A stretch of 64,000 nt of DNA from Nitratireductor soli (lineage in GTDB: Bacteria > Pseudomonadota > Alphaproteobacteria > Rhizobiales > Rhizobiaceae), in assembly GCF_001050155.1 (NCBI RefSeq), contig NZ_LFVY01000010.1, forward strand, positions 124,001-188,000. The letters run 5' to 3'. Position 1 is the stretch's first letter; each line of letters opens with the position of its first letter. Both the position numbers and the translations under genes were made by a program. Shown one piece after another: positions 40,521 to 49,700 of the stretch. Below the pieces are notes generated by a model. It worked only from the letters and a program-made list of their open reading frames with translations. It had not been told where the DNA came from and searched no databases.

Positions 40521-40797
40521 GGCTGCCGAGCGCCTGCGCTGCTCCACGGAAAAGGTGAAGCGGCTGCGGCTGTCGGGGCGGCTCGCCTACCACAAAGGTC
40601 GGCCCGTGCTCATCGACGAAAGCGATTTGCTGGAATATCTGGAGACGACCAAATGTCAGGCTCAACCCCGTATCTCAAGAAATCAAAAACCGGAACCTAT
40701 TACGTCCACTGGACGGAAGCCAGGGTCGGAAAGCGCGTCTCGACGCGCACGACAGATTTGGCTGACGCGAAAACTTTCCTCGGGACGTGGCTCCTGA
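40501..40797 (+). CDS. Excisionase-like HTH protein
   Basis: Encodes 98 residues starting MLLTEIEAAERLRCSTEKVK then LRLSGRLAYHKGRPVLIDES, a MerR/Xis-type winged helix (helix-turn-helix_17 pattern). The start overlaps the repressor by 20 bases, and the gene runs 145 bases into the integrase gene in another frame. It probably helps excision. The C-terminal 50 residues have an unusual basic composition and may be poorly constrained. Confidence 0.7.
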   Translation: MLLTEIEAAERLRCSTEKVKRLRLSGRLAYHKGRPVLIDESDLLEYLETTKCQAQPRISRNQKPEPITSTGRKPGSESASRRARQIWLTRKLSSGRGS

Positions 40798-41780
40798 TGG
40801 AACACACGGCGCCGCAGGACGGCCTGCTCGGCGCCAACCTGACCCTCGCTGACGTGTGGACCGTCTATGAGCGGAAGCACGTCCAGACGAAGCTGGCAGG
40901 CCGCTACAACGCCGAATTAGCGTGGAGGCAGATGGAGCCGCATTTCGGCTCTCTGCTCGCATCCGGCCTATCGCAAATGGCGACCGACGACTATGTGTCG
41001 AAACGGACCAGCGGACGGCTCGGGCGCAAAGTGAAGCCGCAGACAGCGGCCAAGGAATTATCCTATCTCGTGGCAGCGGTGCGCTTTTGCGCCGACCCGA
41101 AACGGAAGCTCATCGATCCGTCATTCGTGCAGAAACTCGATCTGCCCGAGCCTGGCGAGCCCCGCGACCGGTGGCTGAAGACCGAAGAGATACAGAAGCT
41201 GCTGGACGCGGCCCGGCGCCTGCGTCGCGGCGATCGTCTATCGCGCGGCGAGCGGTTCTTGTGGCTGGCGCTGGAAACGGCAGCCCGCAAGCAAGCCCTG
41301 CTTGATCTGACCTGGGATCGCGTCGACTTCGAGACGAACGTCATTGTGCTCGACGTGCCGGGGCGCAAGAAGACAAAGAAGGTTCGCGCCACCGTTCCGA
41401 TCTCGAAGGCTCTGCGTCCGATCCTGGAACGCGCGTTCGAAGAGCGGCTGGACAAGAAGCGTGACGACGGCCTTGTGCTCGATAACCAGGGCGCGGTGTG
41501 GGCGACGATCCAGCGCATCGTCATAGAGGCGGGTTTGGGCGGCAAACAGAAGAAGCCGGCGTCGGGCGCGAAGCCGAAGGCTACGGGCATCTCCCCGCAC
41601 GTCCTGCGGCACACGGCGGCTACTCACATGGCGCGGAAAGGCGTATCCTTGTGGATCATCGCCAAGGTGCTCGGAAACTCAATTCGCATGGTCGAGAAGG
41701 TCTATGCGAAACACCAGCCGGAAGATTTGCGCGACGCCGTCGACGCGATCTCTGGCGGCTTTTTGGAGGCAGCAGAATGA
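40653..41780 (+). CDS. int: Tyrosine integrase
   Basis: A 375-residue recombinase. Catalytic Arg R212 in TAARKQALLDLTW, HxxR at 316-319 (SPHVLRHTAATH), and nucleophile Y351 in VEKVYAKHQP. The usual second His in the LGH motif is Asn (KVLGNS). The N-terminal region (KTGTYYVHWTEARVGKRVST) is an arm-binding domain followed by a core-binding domain. It should recombine attP with the tRNA-Val site at 42367-42412. Starts inside the excisionase-like gene. Confidence 0.95.
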   Translation: MSGSTPYLKKSKTGTYYVHWTEARVGKRVSTRTTDLADAKTFLGTWLLMEHTAPQDGLLGANLTLADVWTVYERKHVQTKLAGRYNAELAWRQMEPHFGSLLASGLSQMATDDYVSKRTSGRLGRKVKPQTAAKELSYLVAAVRFCADPKRKLIDPSFVQKLDLPEPGEPRDRWLKTEEIQKLLDAARRLRRGDRLSRGERFLWLALETAARKQALLDLTWDRVDFETNVIVLDVPGRKKTKKVRATVPISKALRPILERAFEERLDKKRDDGLVLDNQGAVWATIQRIVIEAGLGGKQKKPASGAKPKATGISPHVLRHTAATHMARKGVSLWIIAKVLGNSIRMVEKVYAKHQPEDLRDAVDAISGGFLEAAE

Positions 41781-41974
41781 TACAGTTCCCTAAGGTGACT
41801 TTCGAGATTTTTAGACGCGGAGAAGACGACCCTGAACCGTACCGCGCGCACATACTATGCGCGCGCTCCGATCATCATGGCATCGGCGCTACTCCGGATG
41901 AAGCTCTTTTTCGCGCGGCTCAACACTGGCATGCGTATGAGACTGCTAACCGGCCATCGGAGGCAGTAGAATGA
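41777..41974 (+). CDS. Small HicB-like/unknown protein
   Basis: Encodes 65 residues starting MIQFPKVTFEIFRRGEDDPE and containing HGIGATPDEALFRAAQHWHA, a GxTPxEAL pattern as in small HicB-like domains. It overlaps the integrase stop and the next gene start (ATGA). No HicA partner is nearby, so an antitoxin role is not claimed. Confidence 0.5.
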   Translation: MIQFPKVTFEIFRRGEDDPEPYRAHILCARSDHHGIGATPDEALFRAAQHWHAYETANRPSEAVE

Positions 41975-42219
41975 ACTCCGATCGTGAAAAACTCATCCGC
42001 GACCATTGGCCTATTGCCGCGCGTTACGGCTTCAAAAACGGGCCGCGTGTTCGCGTTCCGCTACACTTTCGCGTTCGGCCGCCAAGCGTCGAAACCGACG
42101 AGATGCCGGACTTCAAGATTAACACTTTGGAGTACGAATTGCAGCACGGCCAAATGGGCGATCGCCCTTGGACTCGTGTCGTTTGCGAGGGTGTTGTCGT
42201 GTCTCAAGGGCCAGCCTAG
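41971..42219 (+). CDS. Small hypothetical protein next to attachment site
   Basis: Encodes 82 residues starting MNSDREKLIRDHWPIAARYG, beta-rich (VRVPLHFRVRPPSVETDEMP; WTRVVCEGVVVS). Coupled to the preceding gene. It is the last phage gene before the attachment site. Function unknown. Confidence 0.55.
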   Translation: MNSDREKLIRDHWPIAARYGFKNGPRVRVPLHFRVRPPSVETDEMPDFKINTLEYELQHGQMGDRPWTRVVCEGVVVSQGPA

Positions 42220-42366
42220 TGGTGGTAGCAACCATGGTAGCGCTTAGCTATTTGGTAGTCGATTTGTCCGTCCGCCGGCATTTTCTGACTGACAAAAACC
42301 TTCTCGAAGCCGTGCATTTCCTGCAATCCGTTGAAACTGACGACTTACGAAATAACGGACAACCGT

Positions 42367-42412
42367 GTTGACATCGTAGGGGTCACAGGTTCAATCCCTG
42401 TCACGCCCACCA
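42367..42412 (+). other. Attachment site: 3' half of tRNA-Val(GAC)
   Basis: Anticodon loop TTGACAT (42368-42374) gives anticodon GAC. Anticodon stem 3' side is CGTAG, the T arm is ACAGG-TTCAATC-CCTGT (42385-42401), acceptor strand CACGCCC (42402-42408), then A and CCA. The 5' half (acceptor, D arm) is absent, so this is the phage-end copy and the complete tRNA should be left of the window. Confidence 0.85.
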
Positions 42413-42501
42413 TCCAGATCCTTAAATCAGCAGCATTCACGGCTGGCCCGCTCCGGACCACTCGCCCTGCCGCGTCGGCGCCTTATAGCATTTATACGGA
42501 T

Positions 42502-42589
42502 GTCAGGTGGCATCACCTGACGTCCGCATGAATGCGGTAAAACAAGAAATTGGAGCAATTCATCGTTTCCGTGAAACGATGAATTGCTC
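42502..42589. repeat. Three-hairpin intergenic repeat, copy 1 (terminator of the permease gene)
   Basis: Hairpin GTCAGGTG/CACCTGAC (42502-42521), hairpin CCGCAT-GA-ATGCGG (42524-42537), and a 17-pair hairpin (42553-42569 with 42573-42589) that ends at the permease stop. A second copy is at 61847-61931. Confidence 0.7.
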
Positions 42590-43263
42590 TAACGGCCAAC
42601 CGGGCGAAACCGCTCCTCCAGATACGAGACCAGCCGCACCAGCGGCCACAGGACGATCAGGTACATCACGGCGGCGGCGATCAGCGGCGTCGGATTGGCG
42701 GTCAGGGCCTGCGCGTCGGTTGCCTGCTTCAACAGGTCGGGCATGGCGACAACCGAGGCCAGCGACGTGTCCTTGGCGATCGCCACGGAATTGCTCGTGT
42801 GCGGCGGAATGGCAACGCGAAAGGCCTGCGGCAGGATGATCTTGTAGATGATCGCCCAGAAGGGCATGCCGAGCGCCTTGGCCGCCTCCGTCTGCCCCTC
42901 AGGAATCGACTGGATGCCGGCGCGGAAAACCTCCGCCGTGAAGGCCGAGAAGACGAGCCCCAGCGCCAGCACCGCCGAGGTGAAGGCATTCAGCCTGATG
43001 CCGACGAAGGGCAGCGCGTAATAGATCAGCACGAGCACGACGAGGATCGGCAGGGCGCGGAACATATCCACATGCAGCACCGCCAGCAACCGCACCGCGC
43101 GCGGCCCGTACAGGCGGGCAAGGCAGATGAGAACGCCCGCCAAACCGCCGAGAACGATGGTTGTCAGCGCCAGCAGGATCGTGTTGCCCACGCCCTTCAG
43201 GAGCATCGGAAAAATGCGGACGAACACGTCCGCGTTCAAGAATGTTTCGACGAAACCCGGCAT
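42589..43263 (-). CDS. Polar amino-acid ABC transporter permease
   Basis: Encodes 224 residues from the ATG at 43263. MPGFVETFLNADVFVRIFPM leads into a HisM/GlnP-type permease with EAAKALGMPFWAIIYKIILP, the EAA loop that contacts the ATPase, and four to five membrane helices. Its usual partners (binding protein, ATPase, second permease) are absent in the window. It may import tryptophan-related amino acids for the adjacent kynureninase; that is inference. Confidence 0.8.
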   Translation of the reverse strand: MPGFVETFLNADVFVRIFPMLLKGVGNTILLALTTIVLGGLAGVLICLARLYGPRAVRLLAVLHVDMFRALPILVVLVLIYYALPFVGIRLNAFTSAVLALGLVFSAFTAEVFRAGIQSIPEGQTEAAKALGMPFWAIIYKIILPQAFRVAIPPHTSNSVAIAKDTSLASVVAMPDLLKQATDAQALTANPTPLIAAAVMYLIVLWPLVRLVSYLEERFRPVGR

Positions 43264-43363
43264 CGTGCTGCCATCCTCCAATGATTGCCGGCCGTGCATT
43301 GATGCATGGCGGCAGAAAGTGTTGCTGGGAACGGCAGGCGTGCCTGCCGCCATCCACACGTTT

Positions 43364-44131
43364 CTACGGAATCCCCTTTTTCGCGCGGCCGTCCGGCGCG
43401 CCGGCCACGGAGCGGTAGACCGTCAGCGTGAACTGCACATGGGCACGCATCAAATGCCGCGCCCGCGCCGTGTCGCGGGCCAGCGCCGCCTCCATCAACT
43501 GGGTGTGATGCTCGAGCGCCAGCGCCCGGGAAAGCAGTTTCCGGGTCTCCCGGTCGTGCCCGCCCTGCCGGGCGGGCTTGCCCAGGTCGGGATGGAACAG
43601 CAGCGCCTGGTGATGCCGCCGCAGTTGCTCGCTCACCTGCCGTTGAAACGATTTCAGCCATGCGGATTGGGCGGCCGCCACCAATGCCTGGTGGAAGGCG
43701 TCATGCGCCTCCATCCAGTCCGGCACACCGGCGGAGGATTCCTGCAAGCCGCGCGCGGCGCGCGACAGCCGATGATGCGCCGCCACGATGCCTGCCTCCC
43801 AGGCGAGATCCCCATGGGCGATCGCCGCCTCCAGAAGCGCTGTTTCCACCACCGTGCGCGCCTGTTCGAGATCCTCCAGCTCCTCCAGGGAAACCGGAGC
43901 CACGCGATAGCCGCGATTGGGGCTGAGCACCGCCAGGCCCGCCGACTCCAGCCGCGACAGCGCCTCGCGCAGCGGCGTGTAGCCGACGCCGTAGAGCGTC
44001 GACAGTGCCATCAGCCGCAACGGTGCATCAGGCGCCAGCCGCCCGCTCAGAATATCGCGCTTCAGCGCCGCGAAAGCGCCTTCCACCTTCGGTGAACCAT
44101 CTTCCGGCGTTGAGTTGACCGATGATTTCAT
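43364..44131 (-). CDS. GntR-family regulator (FCD type)
   Basis: Encodes 255 residues from the ATG at 44131. Winged HTH: AFAALKRDILSGRLAPDAPL then LSTLYGVGYTPLREALSRLE and VLSPNRGYRVAPVS. The C-terminal FCD domain (QARTVVETALLEAAIAHGDL; FHQALVAAAQSAWLKSFQRQ) senses a small acid. Divergent from kynureninase with an AT-rich operator between, so it probably regulates both. Confidence 0.85.
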   Translation of the reverse strand: MKSSVNSTPEDGSPKVEGAFAALKRDILSGRLAPDAPLRLMALSTLYGVGYTPLREALSRLESAGLAVLSPNRGYRVAPVSLEELEDLEQARTVVETALLEAAIAHGDLAWEAGIVAAHHRLSRAARGLQESSAGVPDWMEAHDAFHQALVAAAQSAWLKSFQRQVSEQLRRHHQALLFHPDLGKPARQGGHDRETRKLLSRALALEHHTQLMEAALARDTARARHLMRAHVQFTLTVYRSVAGAPDGRAKKGIP

Positions 44132-44143
44132 ATAATCCACATT

Positions 44144-44155
44144 ATTATATATAAT
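44144..44155. promoter_or_regulatory. AT-rich palindrome between gntR and kynU
   Basis: ATTATATATAAT, a 12-base perfect palindrome in the divergent intergenic region, 13 bases before the GntR start. It could be part of a regulator site or overlapping -10 elements. Confidence 0.45.
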
Positions 44156-44211
44156 CATTCGGTCCAACCGGATTTTTTGATCAAACTCGCTGAAAGAGAG
44201 GAAAGCCGGGC

Positions 44212-45441
44212 ATGCTCGATGGGACAAGCGCGCTGGAGAAAGACCGCCAGGACCCGCTGAAAGCGTTTCGCGACCGGTTCGTCCTGCCCGAAGGCGTGAT
44301 CTATCTCGACGGCAACAGCCTCGGCGCCATGCCCGCCGGGCTTGGCCAGCGCATCCGCGACGTGGTCGAGCGCCAATGGGGCGAGCGTCTCGTGCGCGGC
44401 TGGAACGAAGCCGGCTGGATCGACCTGCCGGCGCGCGTCGCCGCCAAGATCGCCCGCCTGGTCGGCGCCGGCGACGGCACGATCGCTGTTGGCGATTCCA
44501 CCTCGGTCAACGTGTTCAAGACCCTCAGCGCGGCGCTCGCGCTGCGCCCACAGCGGCGCGTCATCCTCTCCGACAGCAACAATTTCCCCACCGATCTCTA
44601 CATCGCCGACGGCTTGGCGCGCCTGCTCGGCCAGGGCTACGAACTGCGCACGGCCGCAGCCGCGGAGATGCACGAGGCCATCGACGAAACGGTCGCCGCC
44701 GTCCTCCTGACCGAAGTGGATTACCGCACCGGCTGGCGCTACGACATGGCGCAGACCACGGACCGCATCCACGCGGCGGGCGCCCTGGCGATCTGGGACC
44801 TGTGTCACAGCGCCGGCGCCTTCCCCGTTCATCTCGATGCCGCGAACGCCGATTTCGCCATTGGCTGCGGCTACAAGTACCTCAATGGCGGTCCCGGCGC
44901 GCCGGCCTTTCTCTATGTCGCGCCGCGCCATCTGGAGAGCATCAGGCCGGCGCTGTCGGGCTGGATGGGGCATCAGGCGCCCTTCGCCTTCACCCACGAT
45001 TACACGCCCGCCAGCGGCATTGCCCGCATGACGGTCGGAACGCCGCCGATCCTCTCAATGTCGGCGCTGGAAGCCGCGCTCGACGCCTTCGACGGTGTCG
45101 ATATGAATCTCGTGCGCGAGAAATCCCAGGATTTGTGCGACCTGTTCATCGCCGAGATCGAGCGGCGCTGTCCGATGCTGGAACTGGTCACGCCCAGGGA
45201 CCGCAAGCAACGCGGCAGCCAGGTTTCTTTCCGCCATCGGCAAGGCTATGCCATCATGCAGGCGCTGATCGCCGAGGGCGTCATCGGCGATTTCCGCGCC
45301 CCCGACATTCTGCGCTTCGGCATGACACCGCTCTATCTCAGCCATGCGGACATCGTGCGGGCCGCCGAAATCCTTGAGCGCGTGATGGCCGAAAGCCTGT
45401 GGGACCGGGCAGAATTCCGCATCCGCGCCAAGGTGACGTGA
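44212..45441 (+). CDS. kynU: Kynureninase
   Basis: A 409-residue PLP enzyme that splits kynurenine to anthranilate and alanine. IYLDGNSLGAMPAGL is the conserved N-terminal motif, IWDLCHSAGAFPVHL and CGYKYLNGGPGAPAF carry the PLP region, with Lys about residue 222. The end FGMTPLYLSHADIVRAA is standard. It is divergently transcribed from the GntR gene. No other tryptophan degradation gene lies nearby. Confidence 0.92.
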   Translation: MLDGTSALEKDRQDPLKAFRDRFVLPEGVIYLDGNSLGAMPAGLGQRIRDVVERQWGERLVRGWNEAGWIDLPARVAAKIARLVGAGDGTIAVGDSTSVNVFKTLSAALALRPQRRVILSDSNNFPTDLYIADGLARLLGQGYELRTAAAAEMHEAIDETVAAVLLTEVDYRTGWRYDMAQTTDRIHAAGALAIWDLCHSAGAFPVHLDAANADFAIGCGYKYLNGGPGAPAFLYVAPRHLESIRPALSGWMGHQAPFAFTHDYTPASGIARMTVGTPPILSMSALEAALDAFDGVDMNLVREKSQDLCDLFIAEIERRCPMLELVTPRDRKQRGSQVSFRHRQGYAIMQALIAEGVIGDFRAPDILRFGMTPLYLSHADIVRAAEILERVMAESLWDRAEFRIRAKVT

Positions 45442-45617
45442 GGTGGGCTTGGGATGCTGTTCAAGGCTCCGTTTCTGGCTCATAGCCTTACGATAATTTA
45501 ATACTAGAACAGATGAAAACCGCCCGTGAAGCTGTCATAAAGACAGTGGTCGAACATGACCGGTACGCCGGTTCGTGAATGCCGCCCAACGCCAATGATG
45601 AAATAGCCGGAGCGTGC

Positions 45618-46793
45618 ATGTCTTTTTGGAAACAGGCGGTTGTCAGCCTTATTGTCTTGCTTGCCGCGGGCCTTGCCTGGTTCTGGTATTTTCCCGGCGC
45701 CGAGGGCGTCCTGGCACGCGCCGGCCTGATCAAGGACCAGGCGGCGGCCACACGGGAAGCGCCGGCGGGCGAGCAGCGGCAGGGCCGCCGCGGCGGCGGT
45801 GACGCCGGTGGCCCGGTTGTCACCGCGCCGATTGCCTTCGCCACGATCAACGATCACCTGTCGGCCATCGGCACGGGCCGCGCCCTGCGCTCCGTAGTGG
45901 TCAATCCGCTGACCTCGGGAACCCTGCGCGAGGTGCTGACGGCCTCCGGCGCCACCGTCGAGGCCGGCGACCTGATCGCCCGTCTGGATTCGGAATCCGA
46001 AGCGATCGCCCTCGACCGGGCCGGCGTGGCGCTCGACGACGCCAAGGTCAAGCTCGAGCGCGTCATGGCGCTACGTTCGTCCAACACGGTCTCCGTCGTT
46101 CAGCAGAACGAAGCCGAGCTGGCCCTGCGCAACGCGGAACTGGCCCTGCGCGAAGCGGAACTGGCGCTGGAGCGACGCTCCATCACCGCGCCGATCGGCG
46201 GCACGGTCGGCATCCTGCCCATCTCGGCCGGCAGCTATGTCACGAACAGCACCGAGATCGCCACGATCGACGATCGCTCGCGCATCCTGGTCGATTTCTG
46301 GATCCCCGAACGCTATGCGAGCCTGGTCGACATCGGTTCGCCGCTGACGGCAACTTCCGTCGCGCGCGCCGCCTCCATGCATGAGGGCGCGATCAGCGCC
46401 GTCGACAACCGCATCGACCCCGAAAGCCGCACATTGCGCGTCGAAGGACAGATCGAAAACCCCGACGACCGGTTGCGCGCCGGCATGGCATTCAGCATAT
46501 CCATGCGCTTCCCCGGGGAAACCTACCCGGCAGTCGACCCGCTGGCGATCCAGTGGAGCGCCGATGGTCCCTATGTCTGGTCCGTCGAAAACGGCATGGC
46601 GCGCCAGAAATCGGTGCGCATCATCCAGCGCAATGCCGACAGCGTTCTCGTCGATGCCGATTTCACCGAAGGCGGCGTGGTGGTGACGCAGGGCATCCAC
46701 AATGTGCGCGAAGGCGCCCCGGTCGAAGCCGCCCGCGCGCCATCGACCTCGACCGACGCACAAATCGTCAAGGCGGAAAGGACCCCGTCTTGA
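45618..46793 (+). CDS. RND efflux periplasmic adaptor (membrane fusion protein)
   Basis: Encodes 391 residues from the ATG at 45618, with GGAG about six bases before. N-terminal membrane anchor (VVSLIVLLAAGLAWFWYF), a basic Arg/Gly linker, lipoyl halves (VVNPLTSGTLREVLTASGAT; PIGGTVGILPISAGSYV), a helical hairpin (QQNEAELALRNAELALREAE) and a beta-barrel. It bridges the RND pump to an outer membrane factor not encoded here. TTGA overlap with the pump gene shows an operon. Confidence 0.9.
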   Translation: MSFWKQAVVSLIVLLAAGLAWFWYFPGAEGVLARAGLIKDQAAATREAPAGEQRQGRRGGGDAGGPVVTAPIAFATINDHLSAIGTGRALRSVVVNPLTSGTLREVLTASGATVEAGDLIARLDSESEAIALDRAGVALDDAKVKLERVMALRSSNTVSVVQQNEAELALRNAELALREAELALERRSITAPIGGTVGILPISAGSYVTNSTEIATIDDRSRILVDFWIPERYASLVDIGSPLTATSVARAASMHEGAISAVDNRIDPESRTLRVEGQIENPDDRLRAGMAFSISMRFPGETYPAVDPLAIQWSADGPYVWSVENGMARQKSVRIIQRNADSVLVDADFTEGGVVVTQGIHNVREGAPVEAARAPSTSTDAQIVKAERTPS

Positions 46794-49700
46794 AGGACAC
46801 GATCCACGATGCGCAGACCGGCCTGACGGCGCTTTTCGTCCGCCGGCCGGTCCTCGCCTTCGTCTTCAACACGCTGATCGCCGTCGCCGGCCTGGCCGCC
46901 CTGTTCGGCATCGAGGTGCGCGAGCTTCCCGATGTCGATCGTCCGGTCATCACCGTCTCGACGGATTTCTCCGGCGCCGCCGCCGAAACCATGGACCGCG
47001 AGGTGACCGCCATCGTCGAAGGCGCCGTGGCGCGCGTCTCCGGTGTCGCCGCCATCTCCTCACGCTCGTCCTTCGGCCGCAGCCGGGTGACGGTCGAATT
47101 CGCCGACAGCGTCGATCTGGACGCCGCCGCCTCCGATCTGCGCGATGCGGTCAGCCGCATCCAGAACAGCCTTCCCGATGACGCCGACACGCCGCGCATC
47201 GTCAAGGCCGACGGCGACGCCCAGGCAGTGATGCGCCTCGCCCTGACCTCGGAAGACATGTCGATCCAGGACATGACCGTTCTTGTCGAGGAGGAGATCG
47301 TCGACGCCTTCGCCGCGGTTCCAGGCGTCGCCGACGTGCAGGTCTATGGCGACCGGGCGAAGATATTCCGTATCGACATCGACCAGACGAAGCTGGCGAG
47401 CCTCGGCCTGACCGTCGCCGACGTTTCCAAGGCGCTGACCTCCATCGCCTTCGACACGCCGGCCGGTTCCCTGACCAGCACGACGCAGGACCTGACCGTG
47501 CGCGCAACCGCCGCCGTATCGACGCCGGCGGAATTCGAGGCGCTCTACCTCAAGGACCGCGTCCGGCTCGGCGATGTGGCCACCGTGACGCTGGGTGCCG
47601 ACATCGGCGAGAGCCAGTTGCGCTCCAACGGGCGTACCGGCATCGGCCTCGGCATCGTTCGCCAGGCGCAATCGAACACGCTCGACATTTCGACAGGCGT
47701 GCGCAAGGCGGTCGAGGATGTGCGCAACACGTTGCCCGCCGGCATGACGATCGCGGTGACCAGCGACGACGCGACATTCATCAACGGCGCCATTCACGAG
47801 GTGGAGATCGCCCTTGGCATCTCGGTCACCGTGGTGCTTCTGGTCATCTTCCTGTTCCTGCGCGATTTCCGCGCCACGCTGATACCGGGGCTGGCCATTC
47901 CGGTCGCCTTGATCGGCACGCTTGCCGCCATCTACCTGACCGGGTTCTCGATCAACATCCTGACGCTGCTGGCGCTGGTGCTGGCCACCGGCCTTGTCGT
48001 CGACGACGCCATCGTCGTCCTGGAGAACATCGTGCGCCGCCGCAACGAGGGCATGGGCGCGCGCGCCGCCGCCGTGCTCGGCACGCAGGAAGTCTTCTTC
48101 GCCGTCATCGCCACCACCGCGACGCTGATCGCCGTTTTCGTGCCGATCTCCTTCCTGCCCGGCCAGGCCGGAGGCCTGTTCCGCGAATTCGGCTTCGTGC
48201 TGGCCATCGCCGTTTTCCTGTCGTCGCTGGTCGCCTTGTCGCTTTGCCCGATGCTTGCCTCGCGCATGCTCTCGGCCCATCCGCAGAACGAAAAGCGACA
48301 AGAAAGCGGCCCGGTGGCACGGCTCGGACAAGCGCTGTCGGGCGTTTACCGGCGTACGCTGCATGCCTGCCTCGACGCGCCGTTCGTCGTCATCCTTGTC
48401 TCGGTGCTGTTCGCCGCCACCGCCTATGGTTTGTTCGGCACCATCAAATCCGAGGTCACGCCGACCGAGGACCGCTCGGTCGCCTTCATGCGCGTTTCGG
48501 CGCCGCAGGGCGTCAGCCTCGATTACTTCGCCGAGCAGATGCGCCGCATCGAGGCGCTGATCCAGCCCATGCGCGCCAGCGGCGAGGTGTTGAGCACGTT
48601 TTCGATCGCCGGCCAGGGTTCCGGCAACAGCGGCTTTCTCGTCCTGATGCTTGCCCCCTGGGACGAGCGCACGCGCAGCCAGCAGGCGATCGTCGCCGAA
48701 TTGTCCGAGCGCACCAGTTCCGTACCGGGCGTGCGCGCCTTCGTCTTCCAGCCCAACAGCCTGGGCATTCGCGGCTCCGGCAGCGGGCTGCAATTCGCCG
48801 TCGCCGGCAACAATTTCGCAACGCTGAACGGCATCGCCGCCAGCATCGTCGCTGAAATGGAGAAGGACCCGCGCTTCCGCCAGGCGCGCCTGTCCAACGA
48901 TACCACGCAGCCACAGCTGGCCATCGCCATCGACCGCGAGCGCGCCTTCGACATGGGCATCGAGATCGACGGCCTCGGCAACACGATCCAGGCGATGCTC
49001 GACGGCCGCAAGATCGGCTCGGTTTTCATCGACGACCGCAGCGTCGACGTGAAGCTGGTCTCGACCACCAGTCCCGTCAACGACCCGACCGACCTGGAGA
49101 ACATCTTCATCAGGGCAGGCGACGGCCGCTTCGTCCCGCTATCCACCATCGCCACGCTGAAGGAGCAGCCGGTGCCGCCCTCCCTGTCGCGCGAGGGACA
49201 ATTGCGCGCCGTCGGCGTCAGCGCCGCACTGGCGCCGGGCGTGGCGCTGAGTGAGGCCTATGCGCGCGCCCAGGAGATCGCCGCCCCGCTCATCAAGCCG
49301 GGCACACGCATCATCCCGCTTGCCGAAACCGCGACGCTGGGCGAGACGGCCGGCTCCATGGGGACGATCTTCGGCTTCGCCCTGGTCATCATCCTTCTCG
49401 TTCTGGCCGCCCAGTTCGAAAGTTTCGTCAGCGCCCTGATCATCATGGCGACTGTGCCGCTCGGCCTCGCCTGCGCCGTCTTCGCCATGGTCGCCACCGG
49501 CACCAGTCTCAACGTCTACAGCCAGATCGGCCTGGTGCTCATGGTCGGCATCATGGCCAAGAACGGCATCCTGATCGTCGAGTTCGCCAACCAGCTGCGC
49601 GATCGCGGCTTGAGCGTACGCGAAGCGATCGAGCAGGCATCTCTGATCCGCCTGCGCCCCGTGGCCATGACCATGATCTGCACCGTTGTCGGCGGCGTAC

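Larger units (their letters stand above)
1..42412. mobile_element. Temperate podovirus-like prophage (one end; continues left of the window)
   Basis: Terminase, portal, capsid, T7-like tail proteins, endolysin, replication genes, repressor and tyrosine integrase form one continuous block. The right boundary is the 3' half of a tRNA-Val next to the integrase, after which host metabolic genes begin. The left end is outside the window, where the remaining internal virion proteins and the intact tRNA are expected. I saw no disrupted structural or replication gene, so the prophage could be functional; this is inference. Confidence 0.95.

Noticed and set aside
41777-41974. HicB antitoxin
   Set aside because: Only a weak TPxEAL resemblance, and no HicA toxin next to it.
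42338-42412. Complete tRNA-Val gene at the attachment site
   Set aside because: Only the 3' half folds. There is no acceptor 5' strand (GGGCGTG expected) nor D arm upstream.
46553-46789. Upstream extension of the RND pump frame
   Set aside because: This part overlaps the adaptor gene in another frame and encodes Arg-rich sequence. The TTG at 46790 gives a normal pump N-terminus.
47060-48793. Long minus-strand open frame opposite the RND pump
   Set aside because: Antisense shadow of a confidently identified pump gene, Gln/Gly/Arg-rich with no motif.
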